Shown in pieces: positions 1 to 5,838 of a stretch of DNA of 5,838 nt (position 1 is its first letter; each line of letters begins with the position of its first letter). The DNA comes from Deltaproteobacteria bacterium (GTDB lineage Bacteria; Desulfobacterota; GWC2-55-46; S146-70; JAUXIU01): NCBI GenBank assembly GCA_030620895.1, contig JAUXIU010000077.1:1-5838 (forward strand), read 5' to 3'. The notes under the pieces were generated by a model. That model worked only from the letters and a program-made list of their open reading frames with translations. It was not told where the DNA came from and did not search any database. The position numbers and the translations under genes are program-made.

Positions 1-471
1 ATAGATAATTATTACAAGCAGAAAATGGATAAATTTTATGGTCTGCCTTCATACCGGTTTAGTATCATAACCTTTCTTGATAATGATGAGAAGAATGCTG
101 AACAAAAGGCCAATGATTTCCTCAATATATTAAAGGATGGCAAGGACTTTGGAGAACTTATAAAGATCTATTCAGATGCACCAAATGTATCGGGGGATGG
201 CGATCTGGGGTATCTATATGCAGGAGAGATGGATAAGGCTATTGAAGATGTGGCAGGAAGACTTTTAATAGGAGAGGTTAGTGAAATTATCAAGACATCG
301 TCTGGTTTATCTATAATAAAACTTATAGATAAACAAGAAAGGAAGTTAAGACCGCTGGATGATGTGAGGGATGAGATATATTCCATACTATTTCAGAATA
401 TTATTGATGAGAGATACAGGGTATGGCTTGAGGAAGTGAAAGAGAGGTCTCATATTGACGTAAGGCTATAA
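1..471 (+). CDS. Parvulin-type (PpiC/SurA-like) peptidyl-prolyl isomerase, C-terminal part; 5' end outside window
   Basis: The frame is open from base 1 with no stop, so the gene begins before the window; 156 residues are visible. Visible residues 19-113 resemble a PpiC rotamase domain: a strand (RFSIITF), a helix with the DGKDFGELIKIYSDAP pattern, then GDGDLGYLYAGEM, the IGEVSEIIKT segment and a closing GLSIIKLID strand. A charged helix (about 119-148) follows, as in SurA-like chaperones where the rotamase is followed by a C-terminal helix. Such proteins assist folding of exported and outer-membrane proteins in the periplasm; a signal peptide would lie in the missing part. Position just before pdxA matches the surA-pdxA order of proteobacteria, which supports a SurA-like role. 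Oddity: the two histidines typical of active parvulins (in ARHIL-like and GYHII-like motifs) are serines here (visible residues 21 and 104), so isomerase activity is doubtful and a chaperone-only role is likelier. Confidence 0.85.
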   Translation: MDNYYKQKMDKFYGLPSYRFSIITFLDNDEKNAEQKANDFLNILKDGKDFGELIKIYSDAPNVSGDGDLGYLYAGEMDKAIEDVAGRLLIGEVSEIIKTSSGLSIIKLIDKQERKLRPLDDVRDEIYSILFQNIIDERYRVWLEEVKERSHIDVRL

Positions 472-476
472 GAGGC

Positions 477-522
477 TTAGGCTGAGGTTAAGGATGAGGC
501 TAAGGTTTAGGCTGAGGTTAAG
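477..522. repeat. Degenerate GAGGTTAAG-type tandem repeat in the foldase-pdxA gap
   Basis: The 16-mer TTAGGCTGAGGTTAAG occurs exactly at 477-492 and 507-522 (period 30). The 14 bases between them (GATGAGGCTAAGGT) are a diverged version of the same theme. It begins six bases after the foldase stop codon. No coding potential or clear hairpin is seen. It looks like a low-complexity purine-rich intergenic repeat; function unknown. Confidence 0.8.
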
Positions 523-567
523 AATTAAAAATCTTCCTTACAGAGGGAGATGAAAATGTTGGGGGTT

Positions 568-648
568 TAGGGACAGTCCCCACTCTGATTTTGCCATGCG
601 CAGAGCGCTTTGCGCAAAGCGTGTTCTTGAATGGGGACAGTCCCCTAC
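568..648. repeat. Palindromic REP/MITE-like element, copy 1 (upstream of pdxA)
   Basis: An ~80-bp element is bounded by two near-palindromes, GGGACAGTCCC at 570-580 and GGGGACAGTCCCC at 633-645. The ends are also inverted relative to each other (TAGGGACAGTCCCCACTC against GTAGGGGACTGTCCCCATTC), giving imperfect terminal inverted repeats. The interior holds a perfect 16-bp palindrome, CGCTTTGCGCAAAGCG, at 606-621. Bases 582-630 (49 bp) are identical to 1641-1689 in copy 2. The small size, inverted ends and lack of a transposase suggest a non-autonomous element or REP-type repeat. Short GGGGAC-GTCCCC repeats are, from memory, associated with REP/IS200-like Y1 transposases in several bacteria; that link is inference. 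Confidence 0.85.
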
Positions 649-673
649 GTAACACGAAACTAGGTATTTTTAG

Positions 674-1627
674 GTGAAGACAACAGTTGCAATAACCATG
701 GGAGACCCTGCTGGGATTGGCCCGGAGGTCGTGCTTAAGGCTGTCACAAGCTCAAAGGTTAAGAGACTTTGTCGTCTAGCTGTTCTGGGGGATGAGGTGG
801 TTCTTCGATATCTGGCGAGAAAGATGGGAATCGAGTGGCCGGCAGCAGATATCAGAATTATAAATCTTTCGAGTCTCAATCCTGAAGAGATAAGACCAGG
901 CAGACCTGATAGCGCCTGTGGAAGAGCCATGATGAGATATGTTGAGGAGGCGGTACTTATGGCAATGGATGGTGATGTAGACGCCATGGTGACCGGGCCC
1001 ATAAATAAGGAGGCTATAAATAGGGCTGGTTATAAATTTCCGGGTCATACAGAGTTTATGGCTGATCTCACCAGGACAAGAGATTATGCGATGATGCTCG
1101 GGGGCAAGAAGCTCAAGGTGGTCCTGGTGACCATACACGAATCAATAAAGAGTGTGCCAGGGCTTCTTACTATAGATAACATTTATAAAACTATACAGTT
1201 AACGGATGGAACCTTCAAAAAGTATTTTGGACTGAAGCCGAGGATTGCCGTTGCCGCCCTTAACCCCCACGGAGGAGAAAAAGGGCTTTTTGGTAACGAA
1301 GAAAAGAAGGTAATTGTCCCCGCTATAAAAAGGGCGAGGCGGGCGGGAATAGAGGTATCAGACCCTTTACCACCTGATACTGTCTTTTATAGAACGATAG
1401 AGAACAAGGAGTATGATGTTGTTGTATGTATGTATCACGATCAGGGGCTGATACCATTGAAGCTCATCCATTTCGAGGATGGTGTAAACGTGACTCTGGG
1501 GTTACCGATCATAAGGACCTCAGTAGCCCATGGCACGGCATATGATATCGCATGGAAGGGTGTCGCATCGCCCAAGAGTATGATAGCGGCGATAGAGATG
1601 GCTGTAAGTATGGCGAAGAAAGTTTAG
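674..1627 (+). CDS. pdxA: 4-hydroxythreonine-4-phosphate dehydrogenase PdxA
   Basis: PdxA performs the NAD-dependent oxidation of 4-phosphohydroxy-L-threonine in the DXP-dependent pathway to pyridoxal 5'-phosphate, as a cytoplasmic metal-dependent dimer. The 317-residue product is close to the usual length (E. coli 329). The family opening TMGDPAGIGPE is at residues 8-18, followed by TGPINKEA (107-114) and GHTEF (124-128, substrate region). Three histidines match the metal ligands: H155 (VTIHES), H199 (LNPHGGEKGLFG) and H255 (MYHDQG). The C-terminal RTSVAHGTAYDIA motif (281-293) is present. The chosen start is GTG at 674, because conserved sequence begins almost at once; AGG at 662-664 gives a weak Shine-Dalgarno about 9 nt upstream. 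No other in-frame start fits better. The TAG stop lies at the boundary of repeat copy 2, and copy 1 ends 25 nt before the start, so both flanks are repeat DNA. Probably cotranscribed with its neighbours. Confidence 0.96.
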   Translation: MKTTVAITMGDPAGIGPEVVLKAVTSSKVKRLCRLAVLGDEVVLRYLARKMGIEWPAADIRIINLSSLNPEEIRPGRPDSACGRAMMRYVEEAVLMAMDGDVDAMVTGPINKEAINRAGYKFPGHTEFMADLTRTRDYAMMLGGKKLKVVLVTIHESIKSVPGLLTIDNIYKTIQLTDGTFKKYFGLKPRIAVAALNPHGGEKGLFGNEEKKVIVPAIKRARRAGIEVSDPLPPDTVFYRTIENKEYDVVVCMYHDQGLIPLKLIHFEDGVNVTLGLPIIRTSVAHGTAYDIAWKGVASPKSMIAAIEMAVSMAKKV

Positions 1628-1707
1628 TGGGACTATCCCGACTCTGATTTTGCCATGCGCAGAGCGCTTTGCGCAAAGCGTGTTCTTGAGTGGGGACTGT
1701 CCCCTAC
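1625..1707. repeat. Palindromic REP/MITE-like element, copy 2 (between pdxA and uvrA)
   Basis: Same element and orientation as the copy at 568-648, offset by 1059 bp. The 49-bp core 1641-1689 is identical, including the perfect 16-bp palindrome at 1665-1680. The right arm (GGGGACTGTCCCC, 1692-1704) differs from copy 1 by one base. The left arm (GGGACTATCCCG, 1629-1640) is more diverged. The left edge overlaps the TAG stop codon of pdxA, and the right edge is 28 nt before the uvrA start. Confidence 0.85.
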
Positions 1708-1735
1708 TGCGAGTGAAAGGGTTCAGGTCATTAAT

Positions 1736-4627
1736 ATGAAAAAAATAGTAATAAAAAGTGCAAAGGTGCACAACCTCAAGGATATCGATCTTGATATTCC
1801 AAGGGATAGGCTCGTTGTTATTACTGGTGTAAGTGGTTCCGGCAAATCGTCTCTTGCATTTGATACCATCTATGCAGAGGGGCAGCGCAGGTATGTTGAA
1901 AGTCTTTCAGCCTATGCCAGGCAATTTCTTGAACAGATGGAGAAACCAGATGTGGAATCCATAGAGGGGCTTTCACCTGCGATATCGATCGAGCAAAAGA
2001 CCACAAGCAAGAATCCCAGATCAACCGTAGGTACCGTTACAGAGATATACGATTATTTAAGGCTTCTCTTTGCAAGAGTTGGCAGGCCCTATTGTTATAG
2101 ATGTGAGAAGGAGATTACATCCCAGACAATCCAGCAGATGGTTGACAAGGTAATGGACATACCCATGAATACGAGAATAATACTCTTTTCACCGATCATT
2201 AGAGGTAGAAAGGGGGAATATAAGAGAGAATTAGATAAGCTCAGAAGGGAAGGCTACACAAAGGTAAGGGTAGATGGTGAGATGTATGAATTAATAGATG
2301 AGATTGTACTGGATAGAAAGAAAAAGCATTATATAGATGTGGTTATAGACAGGTTGGTGATCAAGGATAGTATCGTAAGGAGGCTTGCAGATTCTCTAGA
2401 AGTTGCCGCCAGGTTATCGGATGGTATTGTAAAGGTAGAGATACTAAAAGACAATGAACCCAAGCCATCTAGATCCATATTTTTTAATCAGAAACTTGCC
2501 TGTGTAGAGTGTGGCATTAGCTATCCAGAGCTTACTCCCACTACCTTTTCATTCAATAGCCCGCACGGAGCGTGCCTTGATTGCTCCGGTCTCGGGAGTA
2601 AGCTATACTTCGATCCAAATCTTGTGGTGCCTGATAAAAAGGTTTCCCTCAGGGAAGGAGCGATAATTCCATGGGGGAAAAAGAGCTCAGTTTATTTCTA
2701 CCAGATGATTGATGCCCTTTCCAGACACTATAATTTTGATATCTATACACCATTCAAGGATCTATCGCCTAGTATACAGAATGCCCTCCTATACGGTTCA
2801 GAGGATGAAGAGATTGAGTTCTATTATGTTAAGGGCAACAGGAGGCATGCATATACCAGGAGGTTTGAAGGCATTTTAAAAAATTTGGAAAGAAGGTATC
2901 TGGAAACAGAATCTTATGATGTGAGGAAGGAACTTGAGAATTATATGAACAGCCAGCCCTGCCCGGTCTGTCATGGGGCAAGATTAAAGAGGGAATCGCT
3001 CTTTGTAAAGATAAAAGATTATTCAATATTCGATATTGTAAGAATGAGCATAAAGGATTCGTACGGTTTATTTAAGGGATTAAGGTTGGAGGGTGCAGAA
3101 GGGGAGATAGCCAGGAGGATATTAAAGGAGATATGTGCGAGGTTGGGATTTCTTGTAAGTGTAGGATTGGGATATCTGACCCTCGAAAGGACTGCCGCCA
3201 CCCTTTCTGGTGGTGAAGGACAGAGAATAAAGCTGGCAACACAGATCGGTTCAGGTCTTGTTGGTGTCCTTTATATCCTCGATGAGCCTAGTATAGGCCT
3301 CCACCAGAGGGACAACAGGAGACTACTAGATGCGCTTATGGAATTAAGGGATATGGGGAACACAGTCCTTGTGGTGGAACATGACGAGGAGACCATATTG
3401 ACAGCGGACCATATTATAGATATGGGACCTGGAGCGGGTGAGAATGGGGGATATGTGGTAGCAACTGGTACACCGAGAGAGATAATGGATAATAAAAAGT
3501 CGCTTACAGGAAGATATCTATCCGGCGAACTTTCCATACCCACACCAGCCAAGAGATGTTCAGCGGATGAAAGATTTCTTGTATTGAAGGGTGCCTGTGC
3601 AAATAACTTAAAATCAATTACCGTAAAGATTCCAATCGGCCTAATAACCTGTGTTACGGGAGTATCAGGTTCAGGGAAGTCAACGCTTGTAGTTGATACT
3701 CTATATAGGGTATTGGCCCAGCGACTTTATCAATCGAAGGACAGAGCAGGCGAGGTGGGGTCTGTCCTGGGACTTGAGTTTATAGATAAGGTTATAGATA
3801 TAGATCAATCACCTATCGGCAGAACACCAAGGAGCAACCCTGCAACCTATACCGGGGTCTTTGCACCTATAAGAGACTTGTTTTCTCAACTCCCTGAGGC
3901 GAGGATGCGAGGTTATAGACCGGGAAGGTTCAGTTTTAATGTAAAAGGTGGGAGGTGTGAAGCGTGCGAGGGGGATGGTGTCATAAAGGTTGAGATGCAC
4001 TTTCTCCCCGATATCTATGTTACTTGCGAGGTCTGTAACGGCAGGAGATATAACCGTGAGACCCTTGAGGTAAGGTTCAAGGGAAAGAATATAGCGGACT
4101 ATCTTGACATGACTGTTACAAAGGCCCTTCCCTTCTTTGAAAATATTCCTGCCATAAAAAGTAAGCTTCAGACACTCTACGATGTTGGTCTTGGCTATAT
4201 AAGATTAGGGCAGTCGGCAATTACCCTTTCCGGTGGAGAAGCACAGCGAATTAAACTCGCCAGAGAACTTGCAAAGAGGGCAACAGGTAAGACGCTTTAC
4301 ATCCTTGATGAGCCGACCACAGGACTACATTTTGCCGATATCCAGAAGTTACTCGATGTCCTGCAAAATTTACAGGCTGCAGGTAATACTATAGTTATAA
4401 TCGAACACAATCTTGATGTAGTAAAGACAGCTGATTATATAATAGACCTGGGTCCCGAAGGGGGAGATGAGGGCGGTATGGTAATTGCTGAGGGGACGCC
4501 AGAGGAGATTGCTGATACAAAGGGTTCATATACAGGAGAGTTCTTAAAAAAACTTCTGGTGAAAAGAAAAAGGGATGTACCGTATAGGACGGGAGACGTA
4601 CAACTTAAAACAGTAACGGTTGAATAA
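1736..4627 (+). CDS. uvrA: Excinuclease ABC subunit A (UvrA)
   Basis: UvrA is the damage-recognition ATPase of nucleotide excision repair; as a dimer it loads UvrB at DNA lesions. The product is 963 residues (E. coli 940) and has both ABC cassettes: Walker A GVSGSGKS at 31-38 and 642-649, signatures LSGGEGQR at 490-497 and LSGGEAQR at 831-838, and Walker [10 protein letters not shown] at 512-519 and 854-861. Zinc-binding cysteine sets are C256/C259 with C280/C283, and C741/C744 with C764/C767; further CXXC pairs lie at C120/C123 and C409/C412. The UvrB-binding and insertion regions fall roughly at 130-250 and 285-400. The start at ATG 1736 begins the conserved [18 protein letters not shown] at 1725-1727 is a modest Shine-Dalgarno 8 nt away. 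The frame is open back to ATG 1655, but those 27 residues come from the repeat element. The last ~20 residues (from about 942) form a charged tail beyond the usual end. No broken motif was seen. Confidence 0.98.
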   Translation: MKKIVIKSAKVHNLKDIDLDIPRDRLVVITGVSGSGKSSLAFDTIYAEGQRRYVESLSAYARQFLEQMEKPDVESIEGLSPAISIEQKTTSKNPRSTVGTVTEIYDYLRLLFARVGRPYCYRCEKEITSQTIQQMVDKVMDIPMNTRIILFSPIIRGRKGEYKRELDKLRREGYTKVRVDGEMYELIDEIVLDRKKKHYIDVVIDRLVIKDSIVRRLADSLEVAARLSDGIVKVEILKDNEPKPSRSIFFNQKLACVECGISYPELTPTTFSFNSPHGACLDCSGLGSKLYFDPNLVVPDKKVSLREGAIIPWGKKSSVYFYQMIDALSRHYNFDIYTPFKDLSPSIQNALLYGSEDEEIEFYYVKGNRRHAYTRRFEGILKNLERRYLETESYDVRKELENYMNSQPCPVCHGARLKRESLFVKIKDYSIFDIVRMSIKDSYGLFKGLRLEGAEGEIARRILKEICARLGFLVSVGLGYLTLERTAATLSGGEGQRIKLATQIGSGLVGVLYILDEPSIGLHQRDNRRLLDALMELRDMGNTVLVVEHDEETILTADHIIDMGPGAGENGGYVVATGTPREIMDNKKSLTGRYLSGELSIPTPAKRCSADERFLVLKGACANNLKSITVKIPIGLITCVTGVSGSGKSTLVVDTLYRVLAQRLYQSKDRAGEVGSVLGLEFIDKVIDIDQSPIGRTPRSNPATYTGVFAPIRDLFSQLPEARMRGYRPGRFSFNVKGGRCEACEGDGVIKVEMHFLPDIYVTCEVCNGRRYNRETLEVRFKGKNIADYLDMTVTKALPFFENIPAIKSKLQTLYDVGLGYIRLGQSAITLSGGEAQRIKLARELAKRATGKTLYILDEPTTGLHFADIQKLLDVLQNLQAAGNTIVIIEHNLDVVKTADYIIDLGPEGGDEGGMVIAEGTPEEIADTKGSYTGEFLKKLLVKRKRDVPYRTGDVQLKTVTVE

Positions 4628-4634
4628 AAAAAAC

Positions 4635-4699
4635 CGTCGTTCGTGATTCGTGGTTAGTGATTCGATACACGATCCACGATACACGATTCCCGAATGACG
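4635..4699. repeat. Imperfect palindromic GATTCGTG/CACGAT repeat after uvrA
   Basis: The left side (CGTCGTTCGTGATTCGTGG) and the right side (CCACGATACACGATTC then CGAATGACG) are imperfect inverted copies. TCGTGG at 4648-4653 pairs exactly with CCACGA at 4674-4679, and the outer CGTC/TTCG blocks also match. Related units recur inside (GTGATTCG twice, ACACGAT twice). It starts seven bases after the uvrA stop. It could act as a stabilising or weak terminating structure for the uvrA mRNA, but it lacks a proper U-tract, so it is listed as a repeat. Confidence 0.65.
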
Positions 4700-4703
4700 A
4701 TTG

Positions 4704-4737
4704 AAATCTGTGTAATCTTTTAAAAATCTGTGTAATC
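4704..4737. repeat. Short direct repeat AAATCTGTGTAATC, two copies
   Basis: The 14-mer AAATCTGTGTAATC occurs exactly at 4704-4717 and 4724-4737, with a period of 20. It lies in AT-rich non-coding DNA between uvrA and the rpsU promoter. The unit resembles a simple intergenic repeat seen in other genomes (from memory, not checked). No function is evident. Confidence 0.7.
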
Positions 4738-4759
4738 AGTTTTTAAATAAAAACAATAT

Positions 4760-4788
4760 TTGACTAATGTCTTTTTTTGTTTTAGAAT
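4760..4788 (+). promoter_or_regulatory. Sigma-70-type promoter for rpsU
   Basis: The -35 box TTGACT (4760-4765) and -10 box TAGAAT (4783-4788) are separated by the ideal 17 bp and match the consensus at five of six positions each. The surrounding DNA is AT-rich. Transcription should start near 4795, giving an rpsU leader of about 105 nt and uncoupling rpsU from uvrA. Confidence 0.7.
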
Positions 4789-4805
4789 CAAAAGGTTGTT
4801 TGTAT

Positions 4806-4838
4806 GAAAAGCCTCACCCTTTTACAGTGGGGTTTTTC
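4806..4838 (+). terminator. Terminator-like hairpin in the rpsU leader (possible attenuator, or uvrA terminator)
   Basis: The arms GAAAAGCCTCAC (4806-4817) and GTGGGGTTTTTC (4827-4838) form a 12-bp stem with two G-U pairs and a 9-nt loop (CCTTTTACA). A T5 run closes the stem, so it has the look of an intrinsic terminator. AGGTT at 4793-4797 can also pair with AACCT at 4839-4843. It lies downstream of the predicted rpsU promoter and upstream of the gene. It may stop read-through from uvrA, attenuate rpsU, or form part of a leader RNA structure. Confidence 0.6.
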
Positions 4839-4884
4839 AACCTGTATATACATCTTTTGAGATAATATTATGGTCTTTTTAGAA

Positions 4885-4892
4885 GGGGGGGG
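4885..4892 (+). promoter_or_regulatory. G-rich Shine-Dalgarno that fixes the rpsU start
   Basis: AGAA followed by eight consecutive G residues lies 7 nt before ATG 4900. This contains strong anti-16S complementarity and decides in favour of 4900 over the in-frame ATG at 4870, whose extension would translate the G-run itself as glycines. The length of the G-run is prone to sequencing error but lies outside the chosen CDS. Confidence 0.75.
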
Positions 4893-4899
4893 AAAGTTA

Positions 4900-5100
4900 A
4901 TGTCTGAGGTTAAGGTGCTCGATAATCAGCTTGAGAGGGCGCTTAAAGTGCTCAAGAGGAAGCTTGCTCAGGATGGTGTCTTTAAGGAACTGAAGAAGAG
5001 AAGGTTTTATGAGAAACCCAGTGTTAAGAAAAAGAAGAAGCGTATAGAGGCACTTAAAAGACGACTTAAAACTGCAAGGACTTACAAAAGGGTAGGCTGA
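4900..5100 (+). CDS. rpsU: Small ribosomal subunit protein bS21
   Basis: This 66-residue, very basic protein (E. coli S21 has about 71) belongs to the 30S subunit, where bS21 sits near the 3' end of 16S rRNA and helps translation initiation. The family core is clear: an N-terminal VKVLDNQLERALKVLKRKL segment, then GVFKELKKRRFYEKPS (about residues 26-41), followed by a lysine/arginine-rich helix (KKKKKRIEALKRRLK) that would contact rRNA. The tail is slightly shorter than in enterobacteria. It has its own promoter and terminator and appears monocistronic, not joined to dnaG or gatB/yqeY-type partners as in some bacteria. The leader contains a hairpin that might control expression. The start is ATG 4900, set by the G-rich Shine-Dalgarno 7 nt upstream. 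Confidence 0.95.
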   Translation: MSEVKVLDNQLERALKVLKRKLAQDGVFKELKKRRFYEKPSVKKKKKRIEALKRRLKTARTYKRVG

Positions 5101-5147
5101 TAATACCTCAGCCGGTAAATCTTTGTGACGATAATATAAGTATGATA

Positions 5148-5182
5148 ACGGGGCAGTCTTAACAGACTGCCCCGTATTTTTT
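5148..5182 (+). terminator. Strong intrinsic terminator after rpsU
   Basis: A perfect 12-bp stem (ACGGGGCAGTCT at 5148-5159 with AGACTGCCCCGT at 5164-5175) and a 4-nt loop (TAAC) are followed by A and then six T residues. It lies 47 nt after the rpsU stop. The opposite strand lacks a continuous U-tract, so it would serve the convergent acs gene only weakly. Confidence 0.93.
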
Positions 5183-5196
5183 AGTATAGTTGCAAT

Positions 5197-5838
5197 TTAT
5201 AACCTCTCCTTCACCAGGACATTTACAATAGATGGGTCTGCAAGTGTTGATGTATCACCGAGGTCTTCTACGTGACCGTTGGCGATCTTTCTTAATATCC
5301 TTCTCATTATCTTACCACTCCTTGTCTTGGGCAGCCCTGATGCAAACTGTAGTTTATCTGGCTTTGCTATAGGGCTTATCTCCTTTTTTACGTGGCCTAT
5401 GAGTATGTTTTTTAATTCATCTGAAGGCTCTATCCCTTCCTTCAAAACCACATAAACATAAATCCCTTCGCCCTTTATCTCATGAGAATACCCCACAACT
5501 GCAGATTCTGCTACTGTCTCGTGTGCTACGAGTGAGCTTTCAATCTCTGCTGTACCCAATCTGTGGCCTGATACATTTAGCACATCGTCTATCCTGCCCA
5601 TGAGCCAGAAATCGCCATCCTCATCGATTCGTGCCCCATCGCCACTAAAATATCTTCCAGGAAAACGACTGAAGTAGATTTCTTTAAGTCTAATATTCTC
5701 AGGATCGCCATACGTTCCCCTTAGAATTGCAGGCCATGGCTTATCAATTACAAGGTAACCGCCTTCATTTGCCCTGGCTTCTTCACCATTTTCCTTAAAA
5801 ACCTTTGGGGAGATGCCAAAGAAAGGTCTTGTAGCAGC
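5197..5838 (-). CDS. acs: Acetyl-CoA synthetase (AMP-forming), C-terminal third; 5' end outside window
   Basis: Acs converts acetate, ATP and CoA to acetyl-CoA, AMP and PPi in the cytoplasm. The frame is open from the right edge and gives 213 residues of a protein normally near 640-650. The fragment starts at the family segment ATRPFFGI, then [19 protein letters not shown] (visible residues 27-45), the nucleotide-binding [13 protein letters not shown] (63-75), the hinge and motif [20 protein letters not shown] (81-100), and the C-terminal [17 protein letters not shown] (170-186). K176 in TRSGK is the catalytic lysine that is regulated by acetylation in well-studied Acs enzymes. The ending [13 protein letters not shown] is typical, so the C-terminus is complete. 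An internal ATG at 5601 is not a real start, because conserved Acs sequence continues upstream of it. The gene converges on rpsU with 96 nt between them; its promoter is not in view. Confidence 0.96.
   Translation of the reverse strand, partial: AATRPFFGISPKVFKENGEEARANEGGYLVIDKPWPAILRGTYGDPENIRLKEIYFSRFPGRYFSGDGARIDEDGDFWLMGRIDDVLNVSGHRLGTAEIESSLVAHETVAESAVVGYSHEIKGEGIYVYVVLKEGIEPSDELKNILIGHVKKEISPIAKPDKLQFASGLPKTRSGKIMRRILRKIANGHVEDLGDTSTLADPSIVNVLVKERL

Noticed and set aside
477..648. CRISPR array or phage attachment site in the repeat-rich gap
   Set aside because: The repeats are degenerate with no unique spacers of regular length, and there are no cas, integrase or phage genes nearby.
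1655..1735. ATG 1655 as the uvrA start
   Set aside because: The extra 27 residues are translated repeat element, there is no Shine-Dalgarno, and UvrA homology begins at ATG 1736.
168..4000. Minus-strand open frames within the foldase, pdxA and uvrA regions
   Set aside because: All overlap well-supported plus-strand genes, and their translations show no recognisable domains.
4863..4868. TAATAT as a -10 box of a second rpsU promoter
   Set aside because: No acceptable -35 box lies 16-18 bp upstream, and the resulting transcript would begin almost at the Shine-Dalgarno.
4870..4899. ATG 4870 as the rpsU start
   Set aside because: The added residues (MVFLEGGGKL) translate the G-rich Shine-Dalgarno itself; bS21 homology starts at ATG 4900.
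4904..4915. CTGAGGTTAAGG in rpsU matches the intergenic repeat at 482-493
   Set aside because: It encodes residues 2-6 of bS21 (part of SEVKV) in a normal frame; a 12-base match is best taken as chance in purine-rich sequence.
5599..5601. ATG at 5601 (minus strand) as the start of a short gene
   Set aside because: The same frame stays open to the window edge and encodes conserved Acs sequence upstream, so this methionine is internal.

Overview
The window looks like a bacterial chromosome segment, moderately AT-rich by eye, with frequent AGG/AGA and ATA codons. It holds five protein genes: the 3' part of a parvulin/SurA-type periplasmic foldase gene, pdxA, uvrA and rpsU on the plus strand, then the 3' part of acs on the minus strand. 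The foldase-pdxA adjacency recalls the surA-pdxA pair of proteobacteria. A Desulfobacterota- or Nitrospirota-like Gram-negative would fit, but this is inference from gene order and codon feel, not a firm assignment.

Positions 1-1735: the foldase gene, pdxA and uvrA run in one direction and could be one transcription unit. Both junctions around pdxA are filled with repeat DNA. The foldase-pdxA gap (472-673) holds a degenerate GAGGTTAAG-type repeat and an ~80-bp palindromic element with GGGGACAGTCCCC-like ends. The pdxA-uvrA gap (1628-1735) holds a second copy of the same element in the same orientation. The copies share an identical 49-bp core exactly 1059 bp apart, so pdxA sits inside a pair of direct repeats. 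The left boundary of the second copy coincides with the pdxA stop codon. This copy also opens a false 27-residue upstream extension of uvrA.

Positions 1736-4627: uvrA is complete and intact, with both ATPase cassettes and the expected cysteine pairs.

Positions 4628-4899: this gene-free spacer contains two further simple repeats. They are followed by a good sigma-70-type promoter, a terminator-like hairpin starting about 11 nt after the expected transcription start, and a very G-rich Shine-Dalgarno ahead of rpsU (ribosomal protein bS21). The hairpin loop can pair with the edge of that Shine-Dalgarno, which makes a regulated rpsU leader plausible. This leader and the repeat element around pdxA are the two most interesting structures here.

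Positions 5101-5838: a strong intrinsic terminator closes rpsU. The convergent acs gene (acetyl-CoA synthetase) runs off the right edge with only its C-terminal third visible. The five genes do not form a single pathway: envelope protein folding, vitamin B6 synthesis, nucleotide excision repair, translation and acetate activation are side by side. No mobile-element protein, CRISPR array, tRNA or rRNA was seen.
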